NCBI RefSeq assembly: GCF_041914405.1
Contig: NZ_JAYSDK010000007.1
Coordinates: forward strand, 99,905-163,904
Length of the DNA: 64,000 nucleotides
From: Zoogloea sp041914405
Lineage (GTDB): Bacteria; Pseudomonadota; Gammaproteobacteria; Burkholderiales; Rhodocyclaceae
Reading direction: 5' to 3'
The notes beneath the pieces are model-generated. The model was not told the DNA's origin. It did no database searches and saw nothing but the letters and a program-made list of their open reading frames with translations. The position numbers and the translations under genes were made by a program. Positions 24,385 to 31,849 of the stretch are shown here, in pieces; positions within the stretch are counted from its first letter, which is position 1, and every line of letters begins with the position of its first letter.

Positions 24385-27300
24385 TCAGGCGCGGGCGGCG
24401 CGCAGGCTGCGCAGCAGGGTGGCGAACAGCAGGGCGGGGGCGACCGGCTTCGGGATGAAGTCGTTCATGCCGGCCTCCAGGCAGCGCGCGCGGTCTTCGG
24501 CGAAGGCGTTGGCGGTCATCGCGACGATGGGGGTCAGGCGGTGCTGCGCCAGCTGGCGGATCTGGCGGGTGGCGTCCAGTCCGTCCAGGCGTGGCATCTG
24601 CATGTCCATCAGGATCAGGTCGTAGGGGCTGGCGCTGGCGCGCTCGACGGCTTCGAGGCCGTCGTTGGCGACGTCCACCACCAGGTCCGCTTCTTCCAGA
24701 AACAGGCGGGCGACCTCTTGGTTGGTGGGCTCGTCCTCCACCAGCAGCACCCGGCGCTGTCCGTAGTGCTGGCGCAGTTGTCCGGCGGCGTCTTCGTCGG
24801 TGGGCGTGTCGATGTCCGCCACGGTCTGCCGGTCATGCTTGAGGCGGGCGGTGAACCAGAAGGTGCTGCCCTGGCCGGGTACGCTGTCGGCGCCGGCTTC
24901 GCCGCCCATCAGGCCGGCCAGCTTGCGGGTGATGGCCAGGCCCAGGCCGGTGCCGCCGTACTGGCGGGTGGTGGAATTGTCGGCCTGCTCGAAGGCCGAG
25001 AACAGGCGGGCCAGCACGTCGGCGGCGATGCCGATGCCGCTGTCCCGGACTTCGAAGCGCACCAGTGCCGCATCCGGGCTGTCGTCGGCGATGCGGCAGG
25101 ACACGTGAATGCTGCCCGCGTCGGTGAACTTGACCGCGTTGGCCAGGTAGTTGAGCAAGGCCTGCTGCAGCCGGGTCGCGTCGCCGCGCAGTGCCGGTGC
25201 CGGGTCCGGTGACAGGCAGACGCTCAGCTGCAGCTGCTTGGCGTGGGCGCGTTCCTGCACCATCGCGGCAGCGCTGTGCAGCAGGGCGTGCAGGTCGATC
25301 GGCTGGTCGGCGAGCTCCAGTTTGTCGGCTTCGATCTTCGACAGGTCGAGTACCGCGTTGATGATCTCCAGCAGGTGCTGGCTGGCGTCCTCGATCTTGC
25401 CCAGGCGCTCCGCCTGCCTGGCGTCCACACCGTCCCGCCGCAGCAGGTACACCATGCCGTTGATGGCATTGAGCGGTGTGCGGATCTCGTGGGACATGTT
25501 GGCGATGAAGGAGCTCTTGGCCCGGTTGGCGGCGACCGCGGCTTCCCGCTGGGCGCGGGTGCGTTGGGCGCGGATGCCGAAGCTCAGGTTGGCGACCAGT
25601 TCTTCGAGCAGCGCGATTTCATCGTCGCCGAAGGCGTGGGCTTCGGCGGCGTAGATGGTCAGCGCGCCGAAGGCCTGGTCGTCGGTGCGCAGCGGCAGGG
25701 CGATCGACGAGCGGTAGCCGCGCTGGGTGGCGGCGCCGCGCCATGGCTGCAGCGCAGGGTTGCTGTGCACGTCCTGGTTGACCTGGGTCTGGCCGGACCA
25801 GATGGCGGTGCCGGTGGGGCCGCGGCCGATGTCCAGGTCGCGGTCCCAGCTGATCCGGACCTTGTCCAGGTAACCCTCTTCGTAGCCCGAGCGGGCGACC
25901 GGTGTGACGGTCTTGCCGGGGTCGTGTTCGGCGTAGCCGACCCAGGCCATTACGTAGCCGCCAGATTCGACTACCAGTCGGCAGATATGCTCAAGCAGCG
26001 GCAGCTCCGCCTCGTCGCGGACCAGCGCCAGGTTGCATTCGCTGAGCAGTCGCAGGGCCCGGTTCAGGCGTTGCTGTTCGTCGCTGGCCCGCTTGCGTGC
26101 GGAGATGTCGGTATGGATGCCGATCATGCGCAGCGGCGTGCCGTCCGTGTCCCAGTGGACGATCTTGCCGACCGACTCGATCCACACCCAGGCGCCGTCG
26201 CGGGTACGGCGGCGGTATTCCATGCTCTCCGGGCCACCGCTGCGCAGGCAGGCGGCGAACTTTTCCTGCAGTGCCGGGGTGTCCTGCGGGTGGATGTTGG
26301 CCAGCCAGTTGGTGAGGCTGCTTTCGAAGCCGTCGGCCGGATAGCCGATGATGCTGGCGTAGTTGTCGCTGACGTTGATCCGTCCGCTCCGCAGGTCCAG
26401 GTCGAACCAGCCCTGGTTGGAGGCCCCGAGGGCCAGGCGCAGGCGTTCCTCGCTCTCGCGCAGGGCTGCCTCGGCCTCGGTGCGCGCGGTGATGTCCTGG
26501 AACACGGTAGCGAAGCGACCGGGGGCGGGCGAGAACACCGAGATGGTGAACACCTTGTCGAGCGGCGCGAAGCGGGACTCGAAGCGGACCGGTCCGCCGC
26601 CGCCGGCGACCCGGGCGTAGGTGTCGAGGAAGGGCACCTGGCCATAGACCTGGCTGGCCAGGCGGCCGATCACGTCCTGCTGGGACAGGCCGAGGATGGT
26701 TTCGAAGCCCGGATTCACGTCGAGGATGAGGTAGTCCTGCGGCTGGCCGGCGGCATCCAGCACCAGCTGGTGGATGGCCACGCCTTCGGTCATCGCCGTG
26801 TACAGGGAGTGGAACTTCTGTTCGCTTTCGCGCAGGCCGTCGACCGCGTTGCGGAGGTCGGTGATGTCCTCGTACACGCCGAGCACGCCGATGATCTCTC
26901 CGTCATGGCCGTGCAGCGGCACCTTGGAAGAGCGCAGGTAGATCTGGCGGCCGTCCGGGGTGGTCTGGGGTTCCTCGTAGCCGAGCTTGGCCTTGCCGGA
27001 ACTGATCACGGCCTGGTCGTCGGCTCGGTAGATGTCCGCCTCCGGCGCCCAGGCCATGTCGTAGTCGTCCCGGCCGATCAGCTCGGTGGGGTTCGCCTTG
27101 CCGGCATCCTGGGCAAACACCGGGTTGCAGCCGAGGTAGCGTAGCTCGCGGTCCTTCCAGAAGACGCGCATCGGCACGGTGTCGATGATGGTCTGCAGCA
27201 GGGTGCTGGATTTCTCGAGGGCGTCCTTCGCCTCGGTCAGGGCGATCTCGGTGGCACGGCGCTCGGTCAGCTCGCGCATCAGCCGCAGGGTGTTGGTCGA

Positions 27301-27819
27301 CAGGGTGGAATAGATCGACAGGATGAGGTCGATCAGGGTCCGCGTGGCGCCGCTCATCCGTCTTGCGGCGCGGGTCTTTGCGTCATCGAGGGACAGGCCG
27401 TCCTGTAGGGCCTGCACGGTGTAGGCCATGAAGCGGTCGCTCTCGAGGATGTGGGAGGCCAGCCAGCGGGTCAGGAACTCCAGGATTTCCTCGGCGACCT
27501 CCTGCTGCGGGCGGCCGGGCAGATTTCGCCGGGCTTCCTGTACGTAGCGGATGAAGTCGGCGTGGCTGTCGCTGTGGGCGATCTGCTGGGGGGTGCCGCC
27601 CATGAAGGCGCCCCAGATCTGTTCTTCGTGCTCGAAATGGTAGACCGTGTAGGCGGCCAACTCGTCGAACAGCTGTTCCAGACTCAGTTCGTCGCTGTGC
27701 CGCGCGAAGCGGCTGGCGAGCTGGTTGAGCAGGTCCACCAGCTTGCGATGCTGTTCATCCACGGTGGGCAGGCCCGTGCAGAAATTGTCATCCCACGGGA
27801 ATATGTCGATGCGGTTCAT
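24385..27819 (-). CDS. Hemerythrin-PAS-GAF hybrid histidine kinase
   Basis: 1144 residues, no membrane segment. Order: bacteriohemerythrin domain (about 1-140, with di-iron ligands in EQH, HFEHEE, HSDSH and HILESD), three PAS domains (about 205-325, 330-450, 455-580), GAF (about 590-750), HisKA with His777 in NMSHEIRTPLN, HATPase (about 880-1000) and a receiver with Asp1072 in LILMDMQMPRLDG. The hemerythrin head should bind O2 or NO, making this a candidate oxygen/redox sensor. It lies 56 bp downstream of the DUF1638 gene, as if the last member of the corrinoid gene run. ATG 27817-27819 directly precedes the hemerythrin fold. Confidence 0.9.
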   Translation of the reverse strand: MNRIDIFPWDDNFCTGLPTVDEQHRKLVDLLNQLASRFARHSDELSLEQLFDELAAYTVYHFEHEEQIWGAFMGGTPQQIAHSDSHADFIRYVQEARRNLPGRPQQEVAEEILEFLTRWLASHILESDRFMAYTVQALQDGLSLDDAKTRAARRMSGATRTLIDLILSIYSTLSTNTLRLMRELTERRATEIALTEAKDALEKSSTLLQTIIDTVPMRVFWKDRELRYLGCNPVFAQDAGKANPTELIGRDDYDMAWAPEADIYRADDQAVISSGKAKLGYEEPQTTPDGRQIYLRSSKVPLHGHDGEIIGVLGVYEDITDLRNAVDGLRESEQKFHSLYTAMTEGVAIHQLVLDAAGQPQDYLILDVNPGFETILGLSQQDVIGRLASQVYGQVPFLDTYARVAGGGGPVRFESRFAPLDKVFTISVFSPAPGRFATVFQDITARTEAEAALRESEERLRLALGASNQGWFDLDLRSGRINVSDNYASIIGYPADGFESSLTNWLANIHPQDTPALQEKFAACLRSGGPESMEYRRRTRDGAWVWIESVGKIVHWDTDGTPLRMIGIHTDISARKRASDEQQRLNRALRLLSECNLALVRDEAELPLLEHICRLVVESGGYVMAWVGYAEHDPGKTVTPVARSGYEEGYLDKVRISWDRDLDIGRGPTGTAIWSGQTQVNQDVHSNPALQPWRGAATQRGYRSSIALPLRTDDQAFGALTIYAAEAHAFGDDEIALLEELVANLSFGIRAQRTRAQREAAVAANRAKSSFIANMSHEIRTPLNAINGMVYLLRRDGVDARQAERLGKIEDASQHLLEIINAVLDLSKIEADKLELADQPIDLHALLHSAAAMVQERAHAKQLQLSVCLSPDPAPALRGDATRLQQALLNYLANAVKFTDAGSIHVSCRIADDSPDAALVRFEVRDSGIGIAADVLARLFSAFEQADNSTTRQYGGTGLGLAITRKLAGLMGGEAGADSVPGQGSTFWFTARLKHDRQTVADIDTPTDEDAAGQLRQHYGQRRVLLVEDEPTNQEVARLFLEEADLVVDVANDGLEAVERASASPYDLILMDMQMPRLDGLDATRQIRQLAQHRLTPIVAMTANAFAEDRARCLEAGMNDFIPKPVAPALLFATLLRSLRAARA

Positions 27820-27875
27820 GGGGGAAGGCACTGCGGGGGATGGCCGATTATTGCGCGATTCCTGTGGCTGAGCGG

Positions 27876-28499
27876 TCAAATTGTGCGTCGCACAGGATTT
27901 TTTGCCGGGCCGGTGTGCTGCTGGCAGCGCGCCAGTGCCTCGGCCAGCACCTGCTCCAGCTGCTCCAGCCCGATGTCCAGCCAGCGCAGCGGGAGCCCCA
28001 CCGACTCCGCCGCATGGCGCGCCTGGGCGCTGAAGTCGCCGGAGCAGGGGGTGCGCAGGGCCAGGATGTAGCGGTTGGAGAGCTGGAAGATCTCGCGGGT
28101 CGCCTCGGGGTGGTCGCCGAAGGTGACGCGGATGGCGTCGTCCCAGTGCAGCGCCCAGTCCTCGAGCAGGAAGAAGGCGCCGGCTGAGAGCTCGTCCATG
28201 AAGCGCTGGTGGCCCAGCAGCATGGCGACGCAGTTCTGTCCTTCGGTGCGGAAGGTCTGCGCGGCATCCAGCATCGCGTCCATGCGTGGATGACAGCAGC
28301 CGTAGAAGACCAGCTTGGCCGGCTCCGGGTGGCGGGCCAGGTTGGCGGTCAGCGCGGCTTCGAGCTTTTCCAGGTCGATGTGCAGGGAGGAGGGCAGGAA
28401 GTCGGTGTCCACCGGCCAGCCATTGCGCTCGATCAGGTGATGTACTTCTGCGGCGAGGATCCCGCAGCCCAGCAGGCTGCAGCGCGGGGCTGCGGCCAT
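27876..28499 (-). CDS. DUF1638 protein
   Basis: 207 residues, cytoplasmic. It has the N-terminal LLGCGILAAEV and the YGCCHPRMD segment of DUF1638, a family without a proven role that I associate with corrinoid/methylamine-type methyltransferase gene clusters; that association is from memory. Several conserved cysteines could bind a metal. The start ATG 28497-28499 overlaps the stop of the URO-D gene (TGATG), so the two are coupled. The position between the methyltransferase-fold protein and a hemerythrin kinase supports a part in the same process. Confidence 0.8.
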   Translation of the reverse strand: MAAAPRCSLLGCGILAAEVHHLIERNGWPVDTDFLPSSLHIDLEKLEAALTANLARHPEPAKLVFYGCCHPRMDAMLDAAQTFRTEGQNCVAMLLGHQRFMDELSAGAFFLLEDWALHWDDAIRVTFGDHPEATREIFQLSNRYILALRTPCSGDFSAQARHAAESVGLPLRWLDIGLEQLEQVLAEALARCQQHTGPAKNPVRRTI

Positions 28500-29545
28500 C
28501 AGGCCTCCAGCCTGTCGGGGCGGCCGAATTCGCAGGCAGCGTCGATCATCGCCTTGATATTGGCTTCGGGAATCCCGAAGGGCATCAGGATGGTGCCGAA
28601 GAACAGCTTCTTGCTGATCTTCAGGCCACGCTGCACCAGGCGCTTCACTTCGGCCCGGACTTCGTCCGGCGTCCAGTCGATCAGGCGGATGTCGTTGATG
28701 ACGGCGCCGCACAGGGCGCGGTCGGCGACGATGCGCATGGAGTCGCCGATGTCGTCCATCGGGCCGGGGTAGTAGGTGCCGAAACCGACCTCCTCGATGA
28801 CCTGGTCGAGCACTCCGTTCACGCGGGCGCCGCCCACGTAATAGACGACGCCGTCGAGGCCGCCGGTGGCCAGGTCGCGCTTCATCCATGGCAGGGACAG
28901 CTCGCGGAACATGGACATCGGCACGATGTCGGTGGAGCCGTAGGGGTCGGCATAGACCAGCACGTCGGCGCCAGCCTTGCGGTAGGCCTCGATCTCCTTC
29001 TGGAAGAAGGCCGAACATTTCTCCAGCAGCAGGTCGCGCATCTCGGTGGGGCCGAGCATCAGCAGCTCGATCCACTTCTCCATGCTCATCAGGATCGCCG
29101 GCAGCGACATGGAGGCGGTCAGGTAGGCACAGATCGGCGCCTTGCCGCCCACTTCGCGTTTGAGAATTTCCAGGCAGTGGGCGGTCTCGGCGAAGGCCGG
29201 ATGGGTGGAGATGTCGTCGGGTACCTCGAGGCGCTCGATGTCGGCGTAGGACTTGATGACGAAGTCCTCCACATTGGGCGGGCCGTCATTGGCGTACTTG
29301 ATCTTCCGGCAGCCCAGCAGCTCGGCCTCGCGGCCCACATAGAACAGGCTCCAGACGTTGTCGTGGCCGTATTTGCCGAGCATGCGCAGCTGGGCTTCGG
29401 CGACATATTCGCCACGGGAGAAATAGGTTTCGAGGGGCATGCCGAGTTCACGGGCGCCCTGGTCCACCAGGTTGCAGAACACCGGGATGCGGTCGAGGAT
29501 CTCGCCGCGGGCGGCGGCGGCGAGCCGGTCCATGCCTGTGATCAT
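28499..29545 (-). CDS. URO-D-fold methyltransferase family protein (MtaA/CmuA relative)
   Basis: 348 residues of the uroporphyrinogen decarboxylase / methylcobamide methyltransferase superfamily. It starts MITGMDRLAAAARGEILDR, as this family does, and the C-terminal part has WTPDEVRAEVKRLV and MPFGIPEANIKAM. Coupling to a corrinoid protein argues for methyl transfer rather than haem synthesis. In MtaA/MtbA-type enzymes the zinc site uses an HxC(G) motif near residue 235; here that segment reads YYVGGARVNG, so the usual ligands are missing and the acceptor may not be a thiol. Start overlaps the corrinoid gene stop (ATGA). Confidence 0.85.
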   Translation of the reverse strand: MITGMDRLAAAARGEILDRIPVFCNLVDQGARELGMPLETYFSRGEYVAEAQLRMLGKYGHDNVWSLFYVGREAELLGCRKIKYANDGPPNVEDFVIKSYADIERLEVPDDISTHPAFAETAHCLEILKREVGGKAPICAYLTASMSLPAILMSMEKWIELLMLGPTEMRDLLLEKCSAFFQKEIEAYRKAGADVLVYADPYGSTDIVPMSMFRELSLPWMKRDLATGGLDGVVYYVGGARVNGVLDQVIEEVGFGTYYPGPMDDIGDSMRIVADRALCGAVINDIRLIDWTPDEVRAEVKRLVQRGLKISKKLFFGTILMPFGIPEANIKAMIDAACEFGRPDRLEA

Positions 29546-30207
29546 GAGCGTGCTTCCTTGATGAAATCGAGAATGACGCGGGCGGCGCTGACGCCGTTGT
29601 CGGCCCAGGCGTCGGCGCCGACGATCTGGTACAGCCGGGGGTCGTAGCGGAAGGGGGCGCCGCCGACCACCAGGCGGATGCGCCCTTCGAGCTGGCGCTC
29701 GCGCAGCAGCTGGCGCACCTTGATGGCGCCGTTCTCGCCGCGGGCGGTATGCACCATCATCGCCGACACGGCGATCACCGAGGCGCCGCGGGCGACGGCC
29801 TCGTCCACAAAGCGTTCGGCCGGCACGTTCACGCCGAGGTCGATGGCGTCGATCATCTGGGCCTTCAGGCAGCCCATGACGATGCGCTTGCCGAGGGTGT
29901 GCAGGTCGCCGGCGGCGGTACCGATGATGACGTGGCCGACCATCTCGGGCGGCTTGGCGAACTGGGCCAGCATCCGGTCGGTGACGTCCGCCGCAATGTG
30001 GGCGGTCATGAAGTGCTGGGCCAGGTTGGTGTCGAAGCCGTCGTTGATGGCCTTGATCATCATGTCCAGCCCGGGGATCACCACCTTGAAGACGATGTCC
30101 TCCGGCGAGACGCCGCTGGCGCGGGCGGCATCCACCACCGCCAGCGCTGTCGTCCGGTCAGCGTTGTAGATGGCCTCGGTATAGGCCTTGAGGATGTCGT
30201 CGAGCAT
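29542..30207 (-). CDS. Corrinoid (B12-binding) methyltransferase protein, MtaC/MtbC-like
   Basis: 221 residues. A helical cap domain (about 1-85) is followed by a Rossmann-like B12 domain. The base-off/His-on motif DxHxxG is intact: Asp101, His103, Gly106 in GDLHTLGKR, then VIAVSAMM and VVGGAPF as expected. It would carry a methyl group on cobalt between two methyltransferases. ATG 30205-30207 is preceded by GGGAG and begins the cap helix; an ATG 33 bp further up is possible. It lies 34 bp behind the RACo-like gene and overlaps the URO-D gene. Confidence 0.92.
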   Translation of the reverse strand: MLDDILKAYTEAIYNADRTTALAVVDAARASGVSPEDIVFKVVIPGLDMMIKAINDGFDTNLAQHFMTAHIAADVTDRMLAQFAKPPEMVGHVIIGTAAGDLHTLGKRIVMGCLKAQMIDAIDLGVNVPAERFVDEAVARGASVIAVSAMMVHTARGENGAIKVRQLLRERQLEGRIRLVVGGAPFRYDPRLYQIVGADAWADNGVSAARVILDFIKEARS

Positions 30208-30241
30208 GCGGGCTGCTCCCGGTGGGGTAAGCGGATCCATT

Positions 30242-31849
30242 CTAGGCTGGGAGGGGCTGGATGTAGAGGTTCTCGATGAACAGCATTTCGAAGCGTTCCG
30301 CTTGGCTCAGGTTGAACAGCCTGGCCCGGTGGCGGATGGCAGCCAGCGGGTCGGTGCCCGGGGCGGCGAACAGCAGGGCTTCGCAGCCTGCCAGGGCCGA
30401 GTTGGCCGCGGCGCTGATCCGCTCGACGGGGATGGTGGGCAAGAGGCCGATGGCCTGTGCATGGGCGATGTCGAGCAGGCGGCCGAAGGCCCCGCAAGCG
30501 TGGATGCGCTGGATCTGGCTGGGGTGGATGCCGGCCTCGTCGCACAGCCAGCGGATGCCGGCGCCGATGGCCGCCTTGGCGCGCTGGAACACGTCGATGT
30601 CGGCCGGACTCAGCTGCAGCCCTGCCGACCCGGCATCCAGTGGCTGGCCCGACTGGCCCGGGGGCAGGCGCAGGCGGCCGAGCGGGCTGAGCAGGTCTTG
30701 CTGCCGCAGCAAGGCCAGCGCATCCACCAGGCCGGAGCCGCAGATGCCCCGGGCGGGGCCGTCGCCGAGGACCCGGCAGCGCCACTCCCCTGGCCTGGGG
30801 CCGGCTGCGATGCGATAGATGGCCCCGGTTTCGCCGGGCATGCCGCAGGAGATGCCGCTGCCTTCGAAGGCCGGTCCGCCGGAGGTGGAGGTGATGTGCA
30901 GGCGCTCGCCGTCCCACAGGGCGAGTTCCGAATTGGTGCCGAAATCCACCAGCAGGGCGTTGGTCGGGCCTGCGCAGAGGCCGGTGGCGAGGATGCCGGC
31001 CAGCAGGTCGGAACCGACGAAGCCGCCGAGGGGGGCCACGAAGTCGAGCCGGCAGTCGGCGGCCAGCCCCCAGGCGGCGCGCAGCGCGGCCGGGTCGGCG
31101 GGGGAGATGTCGATGGTCCGGGTCCAGTTGTCCGGGTCGAGTAGCAGGGCCTGGTTGCGGCCGGCCAGCAGGCTCAGCATGGCGGTGTTGCCGACGATGC
31201 GGACCTCGCCGATATCGGTCGTGGCGAGTTGCAGGTCGGCCGTCAGGGTGGCCAGTTCGGCGGCGATGGCCCGGATCACCCAGGCTTGCAGGCGTGCGGC
31301 GCTGGCCGGGCTGCGGGTGGCTTCGGCGAGACGGCTGAGTACGTCGGCGCCGGCCGGGATCTGGGGGTTGAGGCCGGCCCGGCCGGCCAGCCGGCGCGCG
31401 CTGGGCAGATCCCACAGGCTGAGGCGGATGTGGGTGGTGCCGAGGTCGATGGCCAGCCCGCAGGGGCGGGCTGGGTGGCGCGGTTGGAGCGGGACGGGCT
31501 GCGGGAAATATTCGTCTTCACGCAGCGCCCGCCAGGCCTGGTGGGCTGGGCCGAGTGGACGGGTGAGCACGATGTCGCCGCGGGGCCGCAGCTGGCAGGC
31601 CAGCCGCTGACCACCCTCCAGCTCGGCGGGCCGCAGCAGGCGTTGTTCACCGGGTGTCGGGGCGCTCGCGTCGCCGTCCACCAGTTGCACCCGGCATTGG
31701 CCGCACAAGGCCTGGCCGTTGCAGCTGCCGGTCGGCGCCAGGCCTGTGCCGACCAGGGTGTCCTGCACGCTGTGGCCGGGCTGGACGCTCACCCGGCGCT
31801 CGCCGTCGGCGCCGAGCAGGGTGATGGTGGAGGGGGGGGCGCTGCTCAC
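30242..31849 (-). CDS. RACo-like corrinoid activation protein ([2Fe-2S] + ASKHA ATPase)
   Basis: 535 residues. The N-terminal plant-type ferredoxin domain has four cysteines placed C-x5-C-x2-C...C (43, 49, 52, 85). The rest is the DUF4445/ASKHA fold of reductive activators, starting with AIDLGTTHIRLSLWD and containing VDFGTNSE and GICGSG. Such proteins use ATP to re-reduce inactive Co(II) corrinoid to Co(I). A GTG start at 31849 is inferred because it overlaps the upstream stop (GTGA), follows a GGGAAGAG, and begins just before the ferredoxin fold. The next gene encodes its likely client, the corrinoid protein. Confidence 0.9.
   Translation of the reverse strand: MSSAPPSTITLLGADGERRVSVQPGHSVQDTLVGTGLAPTGSCNGQALCGQCRVQLVDGDASAPTPGEQRLLRPAELEGGQRLACQLRPRGDIVLTRPLGPAHQAWRALREDEYFPQPVPLQPRHPARPCGLAIDLGTTHIRLSLWDLPSARRLAGRAGLNPQIPAGADVLSRLAEATRSPASAARLQAWVIRAIAAELATLTADLQLATTDIGEVRIVGNTAMLSLLAGRNQALLLDPDNWTRTIDISPADPAALRAAWGLAADCRLDFVAPLGGFVGSDLLAGILATGLCAGPTNALLVDFGTNSELALWDGERLHITSTSGGPAFEGSGISCGMPGETGAIYRIAAGPRPGEWRCRVLGDGPARGICGSGLVDALALLRQQDLLSPLGRLRLPPGQSGQPLDAGSAGLQLSPADIDVFQRAKAAIGAGIRWLCDEAGIHPSQIQRIHACGAFGRLLDIAHAQAIGLLPTIPVERISAAANSALAGCEALLFAAPGTDPLAAIRHRARLFNLSQAERFEMLFIENLYIQPLPA

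Noticed and set aside
25243..27144. A 633-codon open frame on the plus strand
   Set aside because: Antisense to the hemerythrin kinase gene, with no family features.
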